DNA of 64,000 nucleotides. Source: UBA5072 sp963822145 (GTDB taxonomy: Bacteria; Bacteroidota; Bacteroidia; Bacteroidales; UBA10428). The DNA lies in NCBI GenBank assembly GCA_963822145.1, contig CAWGGG010000004.1:248001-312000 (forward strand), read 5' to 3'. A model generated the notes under the pieces. It searched no databases and was not told the origin of the DNA. It saw only the letters and a list, made by a program, of their open reading frames with translations. The translations under genes were made by a program, and so were the position numbers. Within the stretch, counting starts at the first letter, position 1. Each line of letters starts with the position of its first letter. Positions 51,537 to 60,493 of the stretch are shown here, one piece after another.

Positions 51537-52586
51537 ATGAAGAAAGCATTGGTTCTGTTGGTATTGTTTTTATTTATGATGCCAGCACCGGGACAACAAA
51601 ACAAAATCCGGGAACAGGGCGTTGAAATTAAGGTGGATGAGGCAAACCGGAAGGCCGATATTTTCATCCAGGGCAGGTATTTCACCTCCTATATCTATCC
51701 AACATCCCTTGAGAAACCGGTTTTATACCCACTGACCTCTGCCAGCGGTACCCTGGTCACCCGGGGATTTCCCATTCTTCCCCGACCGGGCGAAAGGGTT
51801 GATCATCCCCATCAGGTGGGTTTCTGGTTTAACTACGGGGATGTGAACGGCCTTGATTTCTGGGGCAATTCATACGCCATTCCGGATTCTTTGAAACCGC
51901 GCTGTGGAAGTATTATACATAAGGCTATAAACAGAGCTGAAGACGGAACAGCGGAAGGCATCCTGTCGGTTTCATGCGATTGGGTGGATTTCCAGCAGAA
52001 CGTGCTGTTGAGGGAGGAAACTACTTTTCGTTTCAGTGGGGAAGTGAATGAGCGGCGAATTATAAGGACCACGCAATTAAAGGCCGTCCGCGATGTCACG
52101 TTCGGCGATACCAAGGAAGGCATGTGTGCACTCCGTGTAGACAGGGCTTTTGAAGCACCTTCCGATCAACCCGAAATCTATACTGATGCTGCCGGAAACA
52201 CCTCAGCAGTCCCGGTTCTGAATAATACAGGCGTTAATGGTATATACCGGAGCAGCGAAGGAAAGGAAAAAGATGCCGTTTGGGGCACACGCGCCCGCTG
52301 GTTAAGTCTGTCAGCGAACAAAGATCAGGAAGAAATTTCCATCTGCCTGTTTGATCATCCCGGGAACCCGGGCTATCCAGCTTACTGGCATGCACGGGGA
52401 TATGGGCTTTTTTCGGTCAACAACCTGGGACAGAAAGCTTATAATGCTTCCGAACCTGCACGAACAACTTTCCTGAAGCAGGGCGAATCCTTGATTTTCA
52501 GGCATATGTTGTGGATCAAATCAGGAGGCATGGCCAGTACATTGGAAATGAATACATCCTTTGATAAATTCTCCAAAACCTATTGA
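51537..52586 (+). CDS. Secreted DUF6807 (PmoA-like) protein
   Basis: 349 residues from the ATG at 51537 (the upstream ATG at 51516 adds 7 residues before the signal peptide). Signal peptide to about residue 20 (PAPGQQN). The body has RPGERVDHPHQVGFWFNYGDVNG in pieces (near 95-120) and later DHPGNPGYPAYWHARGYGLF (near 270), the conserved blocks of the DUF6807 family (formerly PmoA-like). The family often accompanies Gfo/Idh/MocA oxidoreductases, as here. Its reaction is not firmly established. Confidence 0.88.
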   Translation: MKKALVLLVLFLFMMPAPGQQNKIREQGVEIKVDEANRKADIFIQGRYFTSYIYPTSLEKPVLYPLTSASGTLVTRGFPILPRPGERVDHPHQVGFWFNYGDVNGLDFWGNSYAIPDSLKPRCGSIIHKAINRAEDGTAEGILSVSCDWVDFQQNVLLREETTFRFSGEVNERRIIRTTQLKAVRDVTFGDTKEGMCALRVDRAFEAPSDQPEIYTDAAGNTSAVPVLNNTGVNGIYRSSEGKEKDAVWGTRARWLSLSANKDQEEISICLFDHPGNPGYPAYWHARGYGLFSVNNLGQKAYNASEPARTTFLKQGESLIFRHMLWIKSGGMASTLEMNTSFDKFSKTY

Positions 52587-52620
52587 TTTTGCTTTGAACA
52601 CCATTTTAAATCTTTTGTTT

Positions 52621-55611
52621 ATGAATTCACTTGAAAGACCTTTACTTTGCATTTCAATTTTATTTCTTATGACTGTTAGCGCTTCATTTTTATCTTCATG
52701 CGACCATAGTGTTGATTATCCCGGATACCGGCTTGTTGAAAAAAGATTTGTGCAGGAGGTCAATGCTGATTGCTACCTCCTGGAACACATCAAAAGCGGA
52801 GCAAGGGTTTTGAAGATAGCTGCAGATGATCCCAACAAAACCTTCAGCATAGCATTCAGGACCATCCCTGAATCAGATGCTGGAACTCCGCACATTATGG
52901 AACATGCTGTGCTGAATGGTTCTGAAAACTTCCCGGTGAAAAGTCCCTTTGACGTATTGTCAAAAGGGTCCCTGAATACGTTTCTCAATGCCATGACTTC
53001 GGACGACTATACGGTTTATCCGGTCGCAAGCATGAACCTTACGGATTATTTCAATCTGATGCATGTTTATCTTGATGCAGTATTTAATCCATTGATATAC
53101 AATGATAAACGAATATTCATGCAGGAAGGCTGGCATTATGAACTCACACAACCAGGTGATCCGGTAGAATACAAAGGAGTGGTTTACAATGAGATGAAAG
53201 GTGCCTTTTCCAATCCTGAAAGGGAAATGTGGTACCGGATCCAGCAAAACCTCTTTCCCGAGAACGGGTACCGGTTTTCTTCAGGGGGAAACCCAGTGGC
53301 CATCCCGACGCTCACTTATGAGGATTTTATCAGTTTCCACCAGAAGAACTACCATCCTTCGAACAGTTATATTTTCCTTTATGGTGATGCAGATCTGCAG
53401 GAAGAACTGGCTTTCATCGACCGGGAATACCTTTCTAAATACAATAAAACCGAACCACCGGTCCTGCCACCCATGCATGCCCCTTTCAAGGAAATGAAGG
53501 AGATCACCGCTTCCTATTCAGTCATTGAAGGTGCTCCGACCGATCAACAGACTTATCTGACTATGAACTGGGTGATTGGTTCCGGGTCTGATCCTGCAAC
53601 AGTTATGGCTTTGGATATACTGGCTGATGTGCTGGTAAACCAGGAATCCGCTCCCTTGCGAAAAGCGCTGCAGGAAGCCGGAATCGGGAAAGATATTTAT
53701 GCTGCCAGTCAGAATATGCATCAAAACCTGTTTTCGATCGTGGTAAAAAATGCCAACTCCGGGGATAAGGACAAATTCAGGGATGTCATCATGAAAACAC
53801 TGGAGCAGGTCAGGAAAAATAAAATCGATCGCGAAACCCTCGAAGGATCATTGAACCGGATGGAATTCAGGCTTCGGGAGGGCAATGATGCGCAAAAGGG
53901 CATAACCTATAACATGCGTAGCATCAACAACTGGCTGTATACCAATGATCCCTTCCCGGCCCTCGAATATGAGCAACAGCTTTCCGGAGTGACACAGGCT
54001 CTGAAGGGCACCTACCTCGAAGATATCCTGCAAAGGAACCTCATTGAAAATCCTTATGGATTAATCCTGGTGCTGGAACCCAAGCCTGGATTGGAGAAAG
54101 AGACCAGTGACCACATTACGGCGGAATTATCGGAATACAAGAAAAAGCTGGCTCCTGCCGAAATAGATTCCATCATCAAGACAACTGCTGATCTCATTGC
54201 ATTTCAGAAGAAGGAGGACAGTCCCGAGGCCATTGCCACCATTCCCCTGTTAAAGCTCAGTGACATCAGGCCCGAGGCCGTGTGGTTTCAAGCCGGTGTT
54301 CAGGACCTCTCAGGAACACAGCAACTCTATTTCAATGAGTTCACCAATCGGGTGATTTACATGAACTTCCTGTTTGACCTGCGTACCCTTCCAGAGAATA
54401 AGCTGCCATATGCTGTAGTCCTTGCAGATATACTGGGCAAACTCGATGCTGGGGCTTACGGCTATGAGCAACTGGATAAAAAAATAAACATCAACACAGG
54501 AGGATACAGCAATTCGCTGAATTATTATCTGCCCGGGCAGGATGACGATCAACTGATGCCCAAGTTCAGGGTTAATTTGAAAACCACCGGTGAGAAACTC
54601 GATACGGCACTGCATCTGCTGAGCTTCATCCTCAGTGATACCCGATTCGAAAACAAAGACCGGGTATATGAATTGCTGAAAAGACATCAGTCACAGGTTG
54701 AATCCAATATGACCCAAAATGGTTTAGGCGTTGCCGTCAACAGACTGGAGTCCTATTATTCCCGGCGCGGTGTATTTGCCGATAGAACGAGAGGATTGGA
54801 TTATTACCGGTTTATTACTGACCTTACTCGAAATTATGAGGCAGCTCCTGACAAAGTGATTGCTGAAATGAAGCAGGTATATGACCTCTTGTTCACGCGG
54901 GATAACCTTATTGCAGCAACAACATGCAGTGAGCCTGATTATAAATTGTATTCGGTATCTTTCGCAACCTTTCTGAAAACTTTGCCAACCCGGCCTGTTG
55001 ATTTAAATACCTGGGCCCTTGCACCTGATCCCAAAAATGAAGGGATACTCACCGCTTCGAAAGTTCAGTATGTACTCCAGGGTTTTGATTACCGGAAGCT
55101 GGGCATGAACTGGGACGGGAAATGGAATGTCCTGAGTCAGATCATGTCAACTGACTGGCTTCAGACGCAAATACGCGTAATTGGTGGCGCCTACGGCGGA
55201 TGGTCTACCCTGGGCAGGAACGGAACCGCATATTTTGCCTCCTACAGAGATCCTAACCTGAAGGAAACGCTTGACAACTATAAGGCATCAGTGGACTATC
55301 TCAGCCGGTTTACGGCAGATTCAACGGCGATGACACGCTATATCATCGGCACCATTTCAAACCTGGATTATCCCCTTACACCGTCACAAAAAGGAGATTT
55401 GGCTTTCAGGTGGTTCCTTGAAAATACCACACGTGAGCAGCTTCAGCAGGAAAGAGATGATGTTCTGGCTACAAGCGCTGAAGATATCAGGAGCATGAGC
55501 AACCTGGTTTTCAGGATACTCGACCAGAAAACATACTGCGTATATGGAAATGATGAAAAGTTGAAATCCAGCAGGTCCTTGTTTAAAAATCTGATCGTAC
55601 TGCAACAATGA
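52621..55611 (+). CDS. PreP-like M16C peptidase lipoprotein
   Basis: 996 residues from the ATG at 52621. The frame is open 20 codons further upstream, but the lipoprotein leader begins at MNSLERPLL and the lipobox is FLSSC. The inverted zinc motif TPHIMEH (His91-His95) with EHAVLNGSENFP following is typical of presequence-protease (PreP/M16C). A second M16C half and a C-terminal block RVIGGAYGGWSTLGRNG complete a full-length clam-shell enzyme. It degrades oligopeptides in the envelope. Its stop overlaps the next start (ATGA), so translation is coupled. Confidence 0.93.
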   Translation: MNSLERPLLCISILFLMTVSASFLSSCDHSVDYPGYRLVEKRFVQEVNADCYLLEHIKSGARVLKIAADDPNKTFSIAFRTIPESDAGTPHIMEHAVLNGSENFPVKSPFDVLSKGSLNTFLNAMTSDDYTVYPVASMNLTDYFNLMHVYLDAVFNPLIYNDKRIFMQEGWHYELTQPGDPVEYKGVVYNEMKGAFSNPEREMWYRIQQNLFPENGYRFSSGGNPVAIPTLTYEDFISFHQKNYHPSNSYIFLYGDADLQEELAFIDREYLSKYNKTEPPVLPPMHAPFKEMKEITASYSVIEGAPTDQQTYLTMNWVIGSGSDPATVMALDILADVLVNQESAPLRKALQEAGIGKDIYAASQNMHQNLFSIVVKNANSGDKDKFRDVIMKTLEQVRKNKIDRETLEGSLNRMEFRLREGNDAQKGITYNMRSINNWLYTNDPFPALEYEQQLSGVTQALKGTYLEDILQRNLIENPYGLILVLEPKPGLEKETSDHITAELSEYKKKLAPAEIDSIIKTTADLIAFQKKEDSPEAIATIPLLKLSDIRPEAVWFQAGVQDLSGTQQLYFNEFTNRVIYMNFLFDLRTLPENKLPYAVVLADILGKLDAGAYGYEQLDKKININTGGYSNSLNYYLPGQDDDQLMPKFRVNLKTTGEKLDTALHLLSFILSDTRFENKDRVYELLKRHQSQVESNMTQNGLGVAVNRLESYYSRRGVFADRTRGLDYYRFITDLTRNYEAAPDKVIAEMKQVYDLLFTRDNLIAATTCSEPDYKLYSVSFATFLKTLPTRPVDLNTWALAPDPKNEGILTASKVQYVLQGFDYRKLGMNWDGKWNVLSQIMSTDWLQTQIRVIGGAYGGWSTLGRNGTAYFASYRDPNLKETLDNYKASVDYLSRFTADSTAMTRYIIGTISNLDYPLTPSQKGDLAFRWFLENTTREQLQQERDDVLATSAEDIRSMSNLVFRILDQKTYCVYGNDEKLKSSRSLFKNLIVLQQ

Positions 55612-55949
55612 TCCTGGTTCAAAACAGATTTTCACGATGGTTGCTGGGTCATCACTTCCGTGTTATGTGTGTTTGGCCCATACTTTTTGTCAAACCCGGG
55701 GAAGAACTGCCACTTCAGCGCGAGACGCTTGTTCATGAGCAAATTCATGCCCGGCAGCAACTGGAAATGCTGTGGGTATTATTCTTCATCTGGTACGGTG
55801 TTGAATTCCTGGTCCGGTTGCTAATGCACCGCAGCCGGCATGAGGCCTACAGCGCTTTGTCGCATGAAAAGGAAGCGCATGCTCATGATGCAGATAATGG
55901 CTATTTGAAAAAGAGAAAGTTATTTGCATGGGTGAAATACTTGTTGTGA
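55608..55949 (+). CDS. Small membrane HExxH protein, putative minimal metallopeptidase
   Basis: 113 residues with one strong hydrophobic segment (about 54-73). HEQIHARQQLE (His43, Glu44, His47) is a zinc-binding HExxH; a second conserved acidic block HEKEAHAHD (86-94) could give the third ligand, Glu87 or Glu89. Similar short proteins with HERIH...EREAY occur widely in Bacteroidota and are usually called hypothetical. Its ATG overlaps the M16C stop by 4 nt. Activity is inference from the motif. Confidence 0.75.
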   Translation: MILVQNRFSRWLLGHHFRVMCVWPILFVKPGEELPLQRETLVHEQIHARQQLEMLWVLFFIWYGVEFLVRLLMHRSRHEAYSALSHEKEAHAHDADNGYLKKRKLFAWVKYLL

Positions 55950-55986
55950 CCTGGTTAATGAACATGTAACCATTTGCAATGTCATC

Positions 55987-56460
55987 ATGATTGATGTAAA
56001 GATAAAAGAAGGATCCTGGTTATATCCCGGCGTAACCAAAGGATGGCTGATTTTGATAGCAGGCCTGGTTTGGATGGGTGTCGGGTTTATGCTTTGCAGA
56101 CTGGCAGCGGGCTGGCTGATAGGGTATAAGGCCGGGAACCCTTACTTTTATGGGATAACGGGCGTGCTGACTGCCCTCGTGATTCACCATTATGGATTTC
56201 TGAAAATTGTCAACAAAAATCTTGACCGCATTGCTCTTTTCACTGGTAAAAGCTGTATTTTTTCATTTATGTCCTGGAAAAGCTATATCCTGGTGGCAGT
56301 GATGATGACAATGGGAATTACTTTGCGGCATTCATTGATACCAAAGCAAATCTTGTCCGTACTTTATCTTGCCATTGGACTGGCACTCATGTTATCGAGC
56401 CTGAGGTACATGCGCAGGTTTGTTAAGGATGTTTTAATCAGATTTAAAGAGGAGAACTGA
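55987..56460 (+). CDS. Four-helix membrane protein, function unknown
   Basis: 157 residues with four hydrophobic segments (about 19-42, 52-70, 95-112, 118-136) and a basic C-terminus. I recognise no family. It lies 37 nt after the HExxH gene on the same strand and may belong to that operon. Its 3' end overlaps the convergent serine hydrolase by 27 nt, so either end might be slightly mis-called, but both frames look coding. Confidence 0.7.
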   Translation: MIDVKIKEGSWLYPGVTKGWLILIAGLVWMGVGFMLCRLAAGWLIGYKAGNPYFYGITGVLTALVIHHYGFLKIVNKNLDRIALFTGKSCIFSFMSWKSYILVAVMMTMGITLRHSLIPKQILSVLYLAIGLALMLSSLRYMRRFVKDVLIRFKEEN

Positions 56461-57672
56461 ATGATTGGTATTGATTGCAGAACCTGAAGTATCAGAACCG
56501 AATATACATTCGAATATTTTCCCCATAGCCTCGGGCGTTTGGGTGAAAGCATCAATTTTACCGTAATTCCCGTTGACAGCCCAGGATATGGTGGTATGTT
56601 GCCGGGGAAAATAGAACATGGTTGCAGCATAACCAATAGCATCGCCACTGTGCATATAGGCTTCCCCGTAAGGAGTCTCCATCCGGAATATTCCTAATCC
56701 ATACTGAACACTGTAGTCCTGTTGAATCTGGCCCCGGGGAGTTTGCCAGTTTATCATTTCATTCAGGGATTCCGGTGATAGTATATCACCATGAAACAAG
56801 TTGCTCAGGAAGGTACAAAGATCAACCGGGTTGGAAATTAATCCGCCGTCAGCGGTGTAATAATCCCAGCCACTATAATAAGTGGCATTGATGACATCCA
56901 GATTGCTGTAAAAATCGACATATCCCCTGATGATGCCATTTGGGACCGGGTCTTTGGCGGCACAGAGAGTGGCATTCAGGTTAAGTGGCAGGAAAATTTT
57001 CTCTTCGAATACTTCATAGTAAGGCTTGTGTTCAATTTCCTCTATGATTCTGCCCAACAGGATGTAATTGGTATTGGAATACTGTACGTCAGTGCCAGGC
57101 GCGAAGCTTGCCTTTTTATGCCTGGCATAGGAAAGGAGTTCTTCCGGCTGCCATACCTTAGCCAGGTCGTTTAAGGAAGAGGTTTGAAACTTCAGGTTGA
57201 CGATATAATTATATATCCCGCTGGAATGCTGCAGCAGTTGTCTGACAGTAGACTGTCCGGCATTCTCAATTCCCTCGAGATATTCCGGTGAAAGGTACTT
57301 CGTGATGGGGTCATCCAGATCAAGCTTATGCTCCTCCTGAAGCAGGAGTATGGTCACTGCGGTAAAGGTTTTGACTGTACTGCCTACCCTGGTGATGTTG
57401 CAGGGCATCAGGTCAATATTGTTTGCCAGATCTGCTTTACCGGAGGCACCAGACCACATACCATGAGATGTATCCTGGATAGCCATCATCATCCCGGGAA
57501 CTCCGGAATGTGTAATCCCGTGGAGCAATTCCATATATTTCTGATGGCTGGGGTTTGCTTCGCTTTGAGCTTTCAGGGCATTGTTACAGCTGTAATATGC
57601 CGGTTGAAATTGCTCATCCTGTGAGCAGGCAGCAAGACATACATATGCTGTTACGAAAAATATGAATTTCAT
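56434..57672 (-). CDS. Serine hydrolase, beta-lactamase/DD-peptidase-like lipoprotein
   Basis: 412 residues from the ATG at 57672 (MKFIFFVTAYVCLAAC, a lipobox leader). The class C-like motifs are present: S-x-x-K as VGSTVKTFTAVT (near 105) and Y-x-N as VQYSNTNY (near 190). The third motif is probably in the MHSGDAIGY region (H-x-G, near 355). Such envelope proteins are usually DD-peptidases, esterases or D-amino-acid amidases rather than resistance enzymes. It is preceded by the OMP-like gene with a 10-nt gap, so the two form an operon. Confidence 0.9.
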   Translation of the reverse strand: MKFIFFVTAYVCLAACSQDEQFQPAYYSCNNALKAQSEANPSHQKYMELLHGITHSGVPGMMMAIQDTSHGMWSGASGKADLANNIDLMPCNITRVGSTVKTFTAVTILLLQEEHKLDLDDPITKYLSPEYLEGIENAGQSTVRQLLQHSSGIYNYIVNLKFQTSSLNDLAKVWQPEELLSYARHKKASFAPGTDVQYSNTNYILLGRIIEEIEHKPYYEVFEEKIFLPLNLNATLCAAKDPVPNGIIRGYVDFYSNLDVINATYYSGWDYYTADGGLISNPVDLCTFLSNLFHGDILSPESLNEMINWQTPRGQIQQDYSVQYGLGIFRMETPYGEAYMHSGDAIGYAATMFYFPRQHTTISWAVNGNYGKIDAFTQTPEAMGKIFECIFGSDTSGSAINTNHSVLLFKSD

Positions 57673-57682
57673 GGCAGGTATG

Positions 57683-58273
57683 TTATTTGAAAGGATAAAA
57701 TACCGAGCCCACATGCAGGTTGGTATGTGTCATAACTGGAATAAAGCCTGGTGAATATGGGTATTCAGCCCAGGTCCGGTACATCACAAAAATTTCGGCG
57801 GAATTCGGTAGTGAAGGTTTCAGCCGATACCCCAGGCCCAGGGACAGGGAGGGCATAAACCTGGAATTGCCCCTGTCAGCCCGGCTTGTATAAACACCGT
57901 TCTCAAATGAAAATTCCTGCTGCGTGGTGAATGAATGCATATAGCCAACGCCCAGGGAACTCTTAATATTCAGTCCAAAATCCAGCTGATAGTCGCAATT
58001 GAGTTCCACCTGCACGTAAACTGCCTGAAAGAGCTTGTTATGGAACAGGTAACCGATAGAAACAGAGGGATAGATCCGCCAGTGCCCCGCTTCCTTCCAC
58101 TTCAATGCTGTGCCTGCCTCAATACCCGGATGTACAGGTGTAGTAAAGAACCTGGTAAAGGGGATGCTGGTAGACTCGTTGAAAACAGAAATCCTGACAG
58201 GCATCGTTGATTGCGCCTGTAGGTTCAGGCTACCGAACAGGATCAGCAGAAAGAATAAACCGGATCTGAGCAT
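57683..58273 (-). CDS. Outer-membrane beta-barrel-like protein
   Basis: 196 residues with a signal peptide (cleavage near LQAQS, residue 21). The rest is alternating aromatic/polar strands (WRIYPSVSIGYLFH, SSLGVGYMHSF, LSLGLGYRLKP) ending SVFYPFK, consistent with an eight-stranded barrel. No family name can be given. It is the first gene of a two-gene unit with the serine hydrolase. Confidence 0.75.
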   Translation of the reverse strand: MLRSGLFFLLILFGSLNLQAQSTMPVRISVFNESTSIPFTRFFTTPVHPGIEAGTALKWKEAGHWRIYPSVSIGYLFHNKLFQAVYVQVELNCDYQLDFGLNIKSSLGVGYMHSFTTQQEFSFENGVYTSRADRGNSRFMPSLSLGLGYRLKPSLPNSAEIFVMYRTWAEYPYSPGFIPVMTHTNLHVGSVFYPFK

Positions 58274-58377
58274 CGTACATCAATAAAGGACAATGATACA
58301 AATGCTCCGGAGAACCCGGATAGTCGTTCACCCACTTAAAAACCGAAATGGACAAAAACAAACCTGAAATGGGCAGA

Positions 58378-59250
58378 CTATCCCTGGTTAAACCAACGGA
58401 TGAACCGGGAGGATCGGGTTTTGGATACAAATGCCTTTATGCCGGGTGCGGGTGAGATTTCAATTCTGAGTTTTCTGGTATCGGTATGGGAGTATGACAG
58501 GATACTGCGCCTGCTGGCAATGATTTGCCGGTTGATCCGGAAGAACCGTTCCGGATGCACCATTTTTGACAGCTGATTCATCGTGCTGTTGATGAGGTAT
58601 CGTTTATTATCCGCAGTGACCAGAAAAGAGGATTTTTCAGAAACCAGAAAGTAGGCTGTATTTTCTTCAGAAACAGGGAAAGCACGGGCACCAAGGTTCA
58701 CAATGAAATCTTCTTTATGTTTTTCTTCAGACTCCGGGATTGCCTTTTTCTGTTGTTCCAGGTGTCGTTTCAGTTCCAGGTTATGTTCCCTGAAGTATAA
58801 TAGGTAATACAGTAAATTCAGAGCAATGCAGAAAGTACTCACAACAGGCAATTCGAGGTAGAAAACGGAACTTGTCCGTAAAGGAATGTCGAGCAGAAAG
58901 ATCAGGTAAAGCAATTCCAGCCCTATGATCCCGGCAACCGGAAAAACTACCCCGAGGATTATCTGGGATATGATTCGTTTAGACATAAGCATTTCCCTGT
59001 CGAATTTTTGCCCGAGCCGGAAGAAAAGCCATCGGTAATACCAGCCCAGTCCATACACGCAGGAAAAAGCCAGCAGCAGGTCGGAATAGTAGCTGGGCAT
59101 ATGCACGAGCTCCTGGAAAGTATTATCGTTGCCGATATGCACACTGAGCAGTGCGATCACCGGGTATACAAACAAAAAGATCCACCGGTCATTCACCCGT
59201 TTGACAGAACCGCTGCCGTTGCTAATACCGCTTCTTTTAAATCCTCTCAT
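58378..59250 (-). CDS. Membrane-bound LytTR transcriptional regulator
   Basis: 290 residues. Four hydrophobic segments (about 22-42, 58-74, 92-118, 128-150) are followed by a linker and a C-terminal LytTR DNA-binding domain (about 195-288: AYFLVSEKSSFLVTADNKRYLI, FFRINRQIIAS and a basic end), with no receiver domain. DNA would be bound by a protein tethered to the membrane, with the membrane part as sensor; this layout recurs in Bacteroidota. Targets are unknown. It is divergent from mnmH with a 10-bp inverted repeat in between. Confidence 0.88.
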   Translation of the reverse strand: MRGFKRSGISNGSGSVKRVNDRWIFLFVYPVIALLSVHIGNDNTFQELVHMPSYYSDLLLAFSCVYGLGWYYRWLFFRLGQKFDREMLMSKRIISQIILGVVFPVAGIIGLELLYLIFLLDIPLRTSSVFYLELPVVSTFCIALNLLYYLLYFREHNLELKRHLEQQKKAIPESEEKHKEDFIVNLGARAFPVSEENTAYFLVSEKSSFLVTADNKRYLINSTMNQLSKMVHPERFFRINRQIIASRRSILSYSHTDTRKLRIEISPAPGIKAFVSKTRSSRFIRWFNQG

Positions 59251-59291
59251 GTACTTTCATGTATTCAAACTGAGTCAATGAAAACATTTAG

Positions 59292-59321
59292 CCAATCGCA
59301 ATCAAATTTTTTTGCGATTGG
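59292..59321. promoter_or_regulatory. 10-bp inverted repeat between lytTR and mnmH genes
   Basis: CCAATCGCAA (59292-59301) and TTGCGATTGG (59312-59321) pair perfectly over a 10-nt T-rich centre. It lies about 40 nt upstream of the LytTR start and 75 nt upstream of mnmH, so an operator fits better than a terminator. TACCTTTA at 59365-59372 is a weak -7 for mnmH. Confidence 0.6.
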
Positions 59322-59396
59322 TTTCTGTTAAAATTATTACTTTTTTAAATTCTGTTTAATAAAATACCTTTATCCCAATATTTCCTTACCGTTGCT

Positions 59397-60488
59397 ATGC
59401 CGGATTACCATTTGAATATTATCGATTTCCTGGATAAAAGTCTCGTCCTTCCGGTTATAGATGTCCGGTCGCCGTCTGAGTTTGAACGGGGACATATGCC
59501 GGGTGCCTTTAACCTGCCCCTGTTCTCCAATGAAGAACGCTCTGTTGTAGGCACCCTGTATCTGCAAAAGGGTTCTTCCGAGGCTATGCTAAAGGGACTT
59601 GAATTGATAGGCCCGAAATTGAAGGAGTTTGCTGCTGCTGCCCTTAACATTTCATCCGGCAGGGAAGTGTTGCTGCATTGCTGGCGGGGCGGTATGCGCA
59701 GCAACAGCATGGCCTGGCTGTTGAATACTGCAGGAGTAAAAACCTGTATACTCGACGGGGGATACAAAAGCTACCGTCGTTATGTGCATGATTTTTTCTC
59801 AGGATCCCTGAACCTGGTAGTGATCGGAGGCATGACCGGATCAGGGAAGACCGAGGTGATAGAAGCCCTGGAATCTATGGGGAAACAGGTGATTCACCTG
59901 GAGCGGCTGGCAAACCACAGGGGTTCTGTATTTGGAGGTATCGGGCTTCCTGCGCAGCCGACAACCGAACAATTTGAAAACAACTTATTTGACCTGCTCC
60001 GGCATATAAATACAACAGACCCGGTATATGTTGAAGACGAGAGCCTCGCTATCGGCCATGTTTTTATCCCGAAGCCTTTTTATGAACAACTCATCGTTGC
60101 CCGCACCTTTAATCTTGTTGTTCCCCGGGAGCGCAGGATACGGCAGTTGGTTTCAGCGTATGCCGGTGGCAGCAAAGAAATGCTGGTATCTGGAGTCCAT
60201 CGCATTGAGAAGCGGCTGGGTCTGAAAAATGCAGCTCTTGCTATTGAGTTTATTCAAAAGGGCAATATGACACAGGCCGTAGATACGATTTTACACTACT
60301 ACGATAAAATATATATGCGCAGCATGGTCCTTCGCAAATCCCGTGAGGTGTTTGAACTCAATCTCATTGATGAAACTCCTGCTGAAACTGCCTCAAGAAT
60401 AGTTCATATAATACAACAATCACAACAATCACAACAATCACAACAACCACAACAATCACAACAATCACAACAACCACAACCATCTTAA
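59397..60488 (+). CDS. mnmH: tRNA 2-selenouridine synthase
   Basis: 363 residues. A rhodanese domain (about 8-125) has catalytic Cys95 in LLHCWRGGMRS, then a P-loop domain with GGMTGSGKTEVIEAL (near 144). It replaces sulphur by selenium (via a geranylated intermediate) in wobble mnm5s2U of tRNAs. It pairs with selD 5 nt downstream, which supplies selenophosphate. The last roughly 22 residues are Gln/Ser/Pro only, encoded by an imperfect CAACAATCA repeat, and are not part of the family; the conserved protein ends near residue 340. Confidence 0.94.
   Translation: MPDYHLNIIDFLDKSLVLPVIDVRSPSEFERGHMPGAFNLPLFSNEERSVVGTLYLQKGSSEAMLKGLELIGPKLKEFAAAALNISSGREVLLHCWRGGMRSNSMAWLLNTAGVKTCILDGGYKSYRRYVHDFFSGSLNLVVIGGMTGSGKTEVIEALESMGKQVIHLERLANHRGSVFGGIGLPAQPTTEQFENNLFDLLRHINTTDPVYVEDESLAIGHVFIPKPFYEQLIVARTFNLVVPRERRIRQLVSAYAGGSKEMLVSGVHRIEKRLGLKNAALAIEFIQKGNMTQAVDTILHYYDKIYMRSMVLRKSREVFELNLIDETPAETASRIVHIIQQSQQSQQSQQPQQSQQSQQPQPS
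60413..60483 (+). repeat. CAACAATCA tandem tract inside the mnmH 3' end
   Basis: About eight copies of a 9-nt unit (CAACAATCA / CAACAACCA) encode QQSQQSQQSQQP-type residues up to the stop codon. A 9-nt unit keeps the frame, unlike the intergenic tracts. Confidence 0.85.
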
Positions 60489-60493
60489 ATCCC

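Noticed and set aside
59292..59321. Intrinsic terminator
   Set aside because: It lies upstream of both flanking genes, which are divergent, so no transcript would end here. The T-run after it is also poor.
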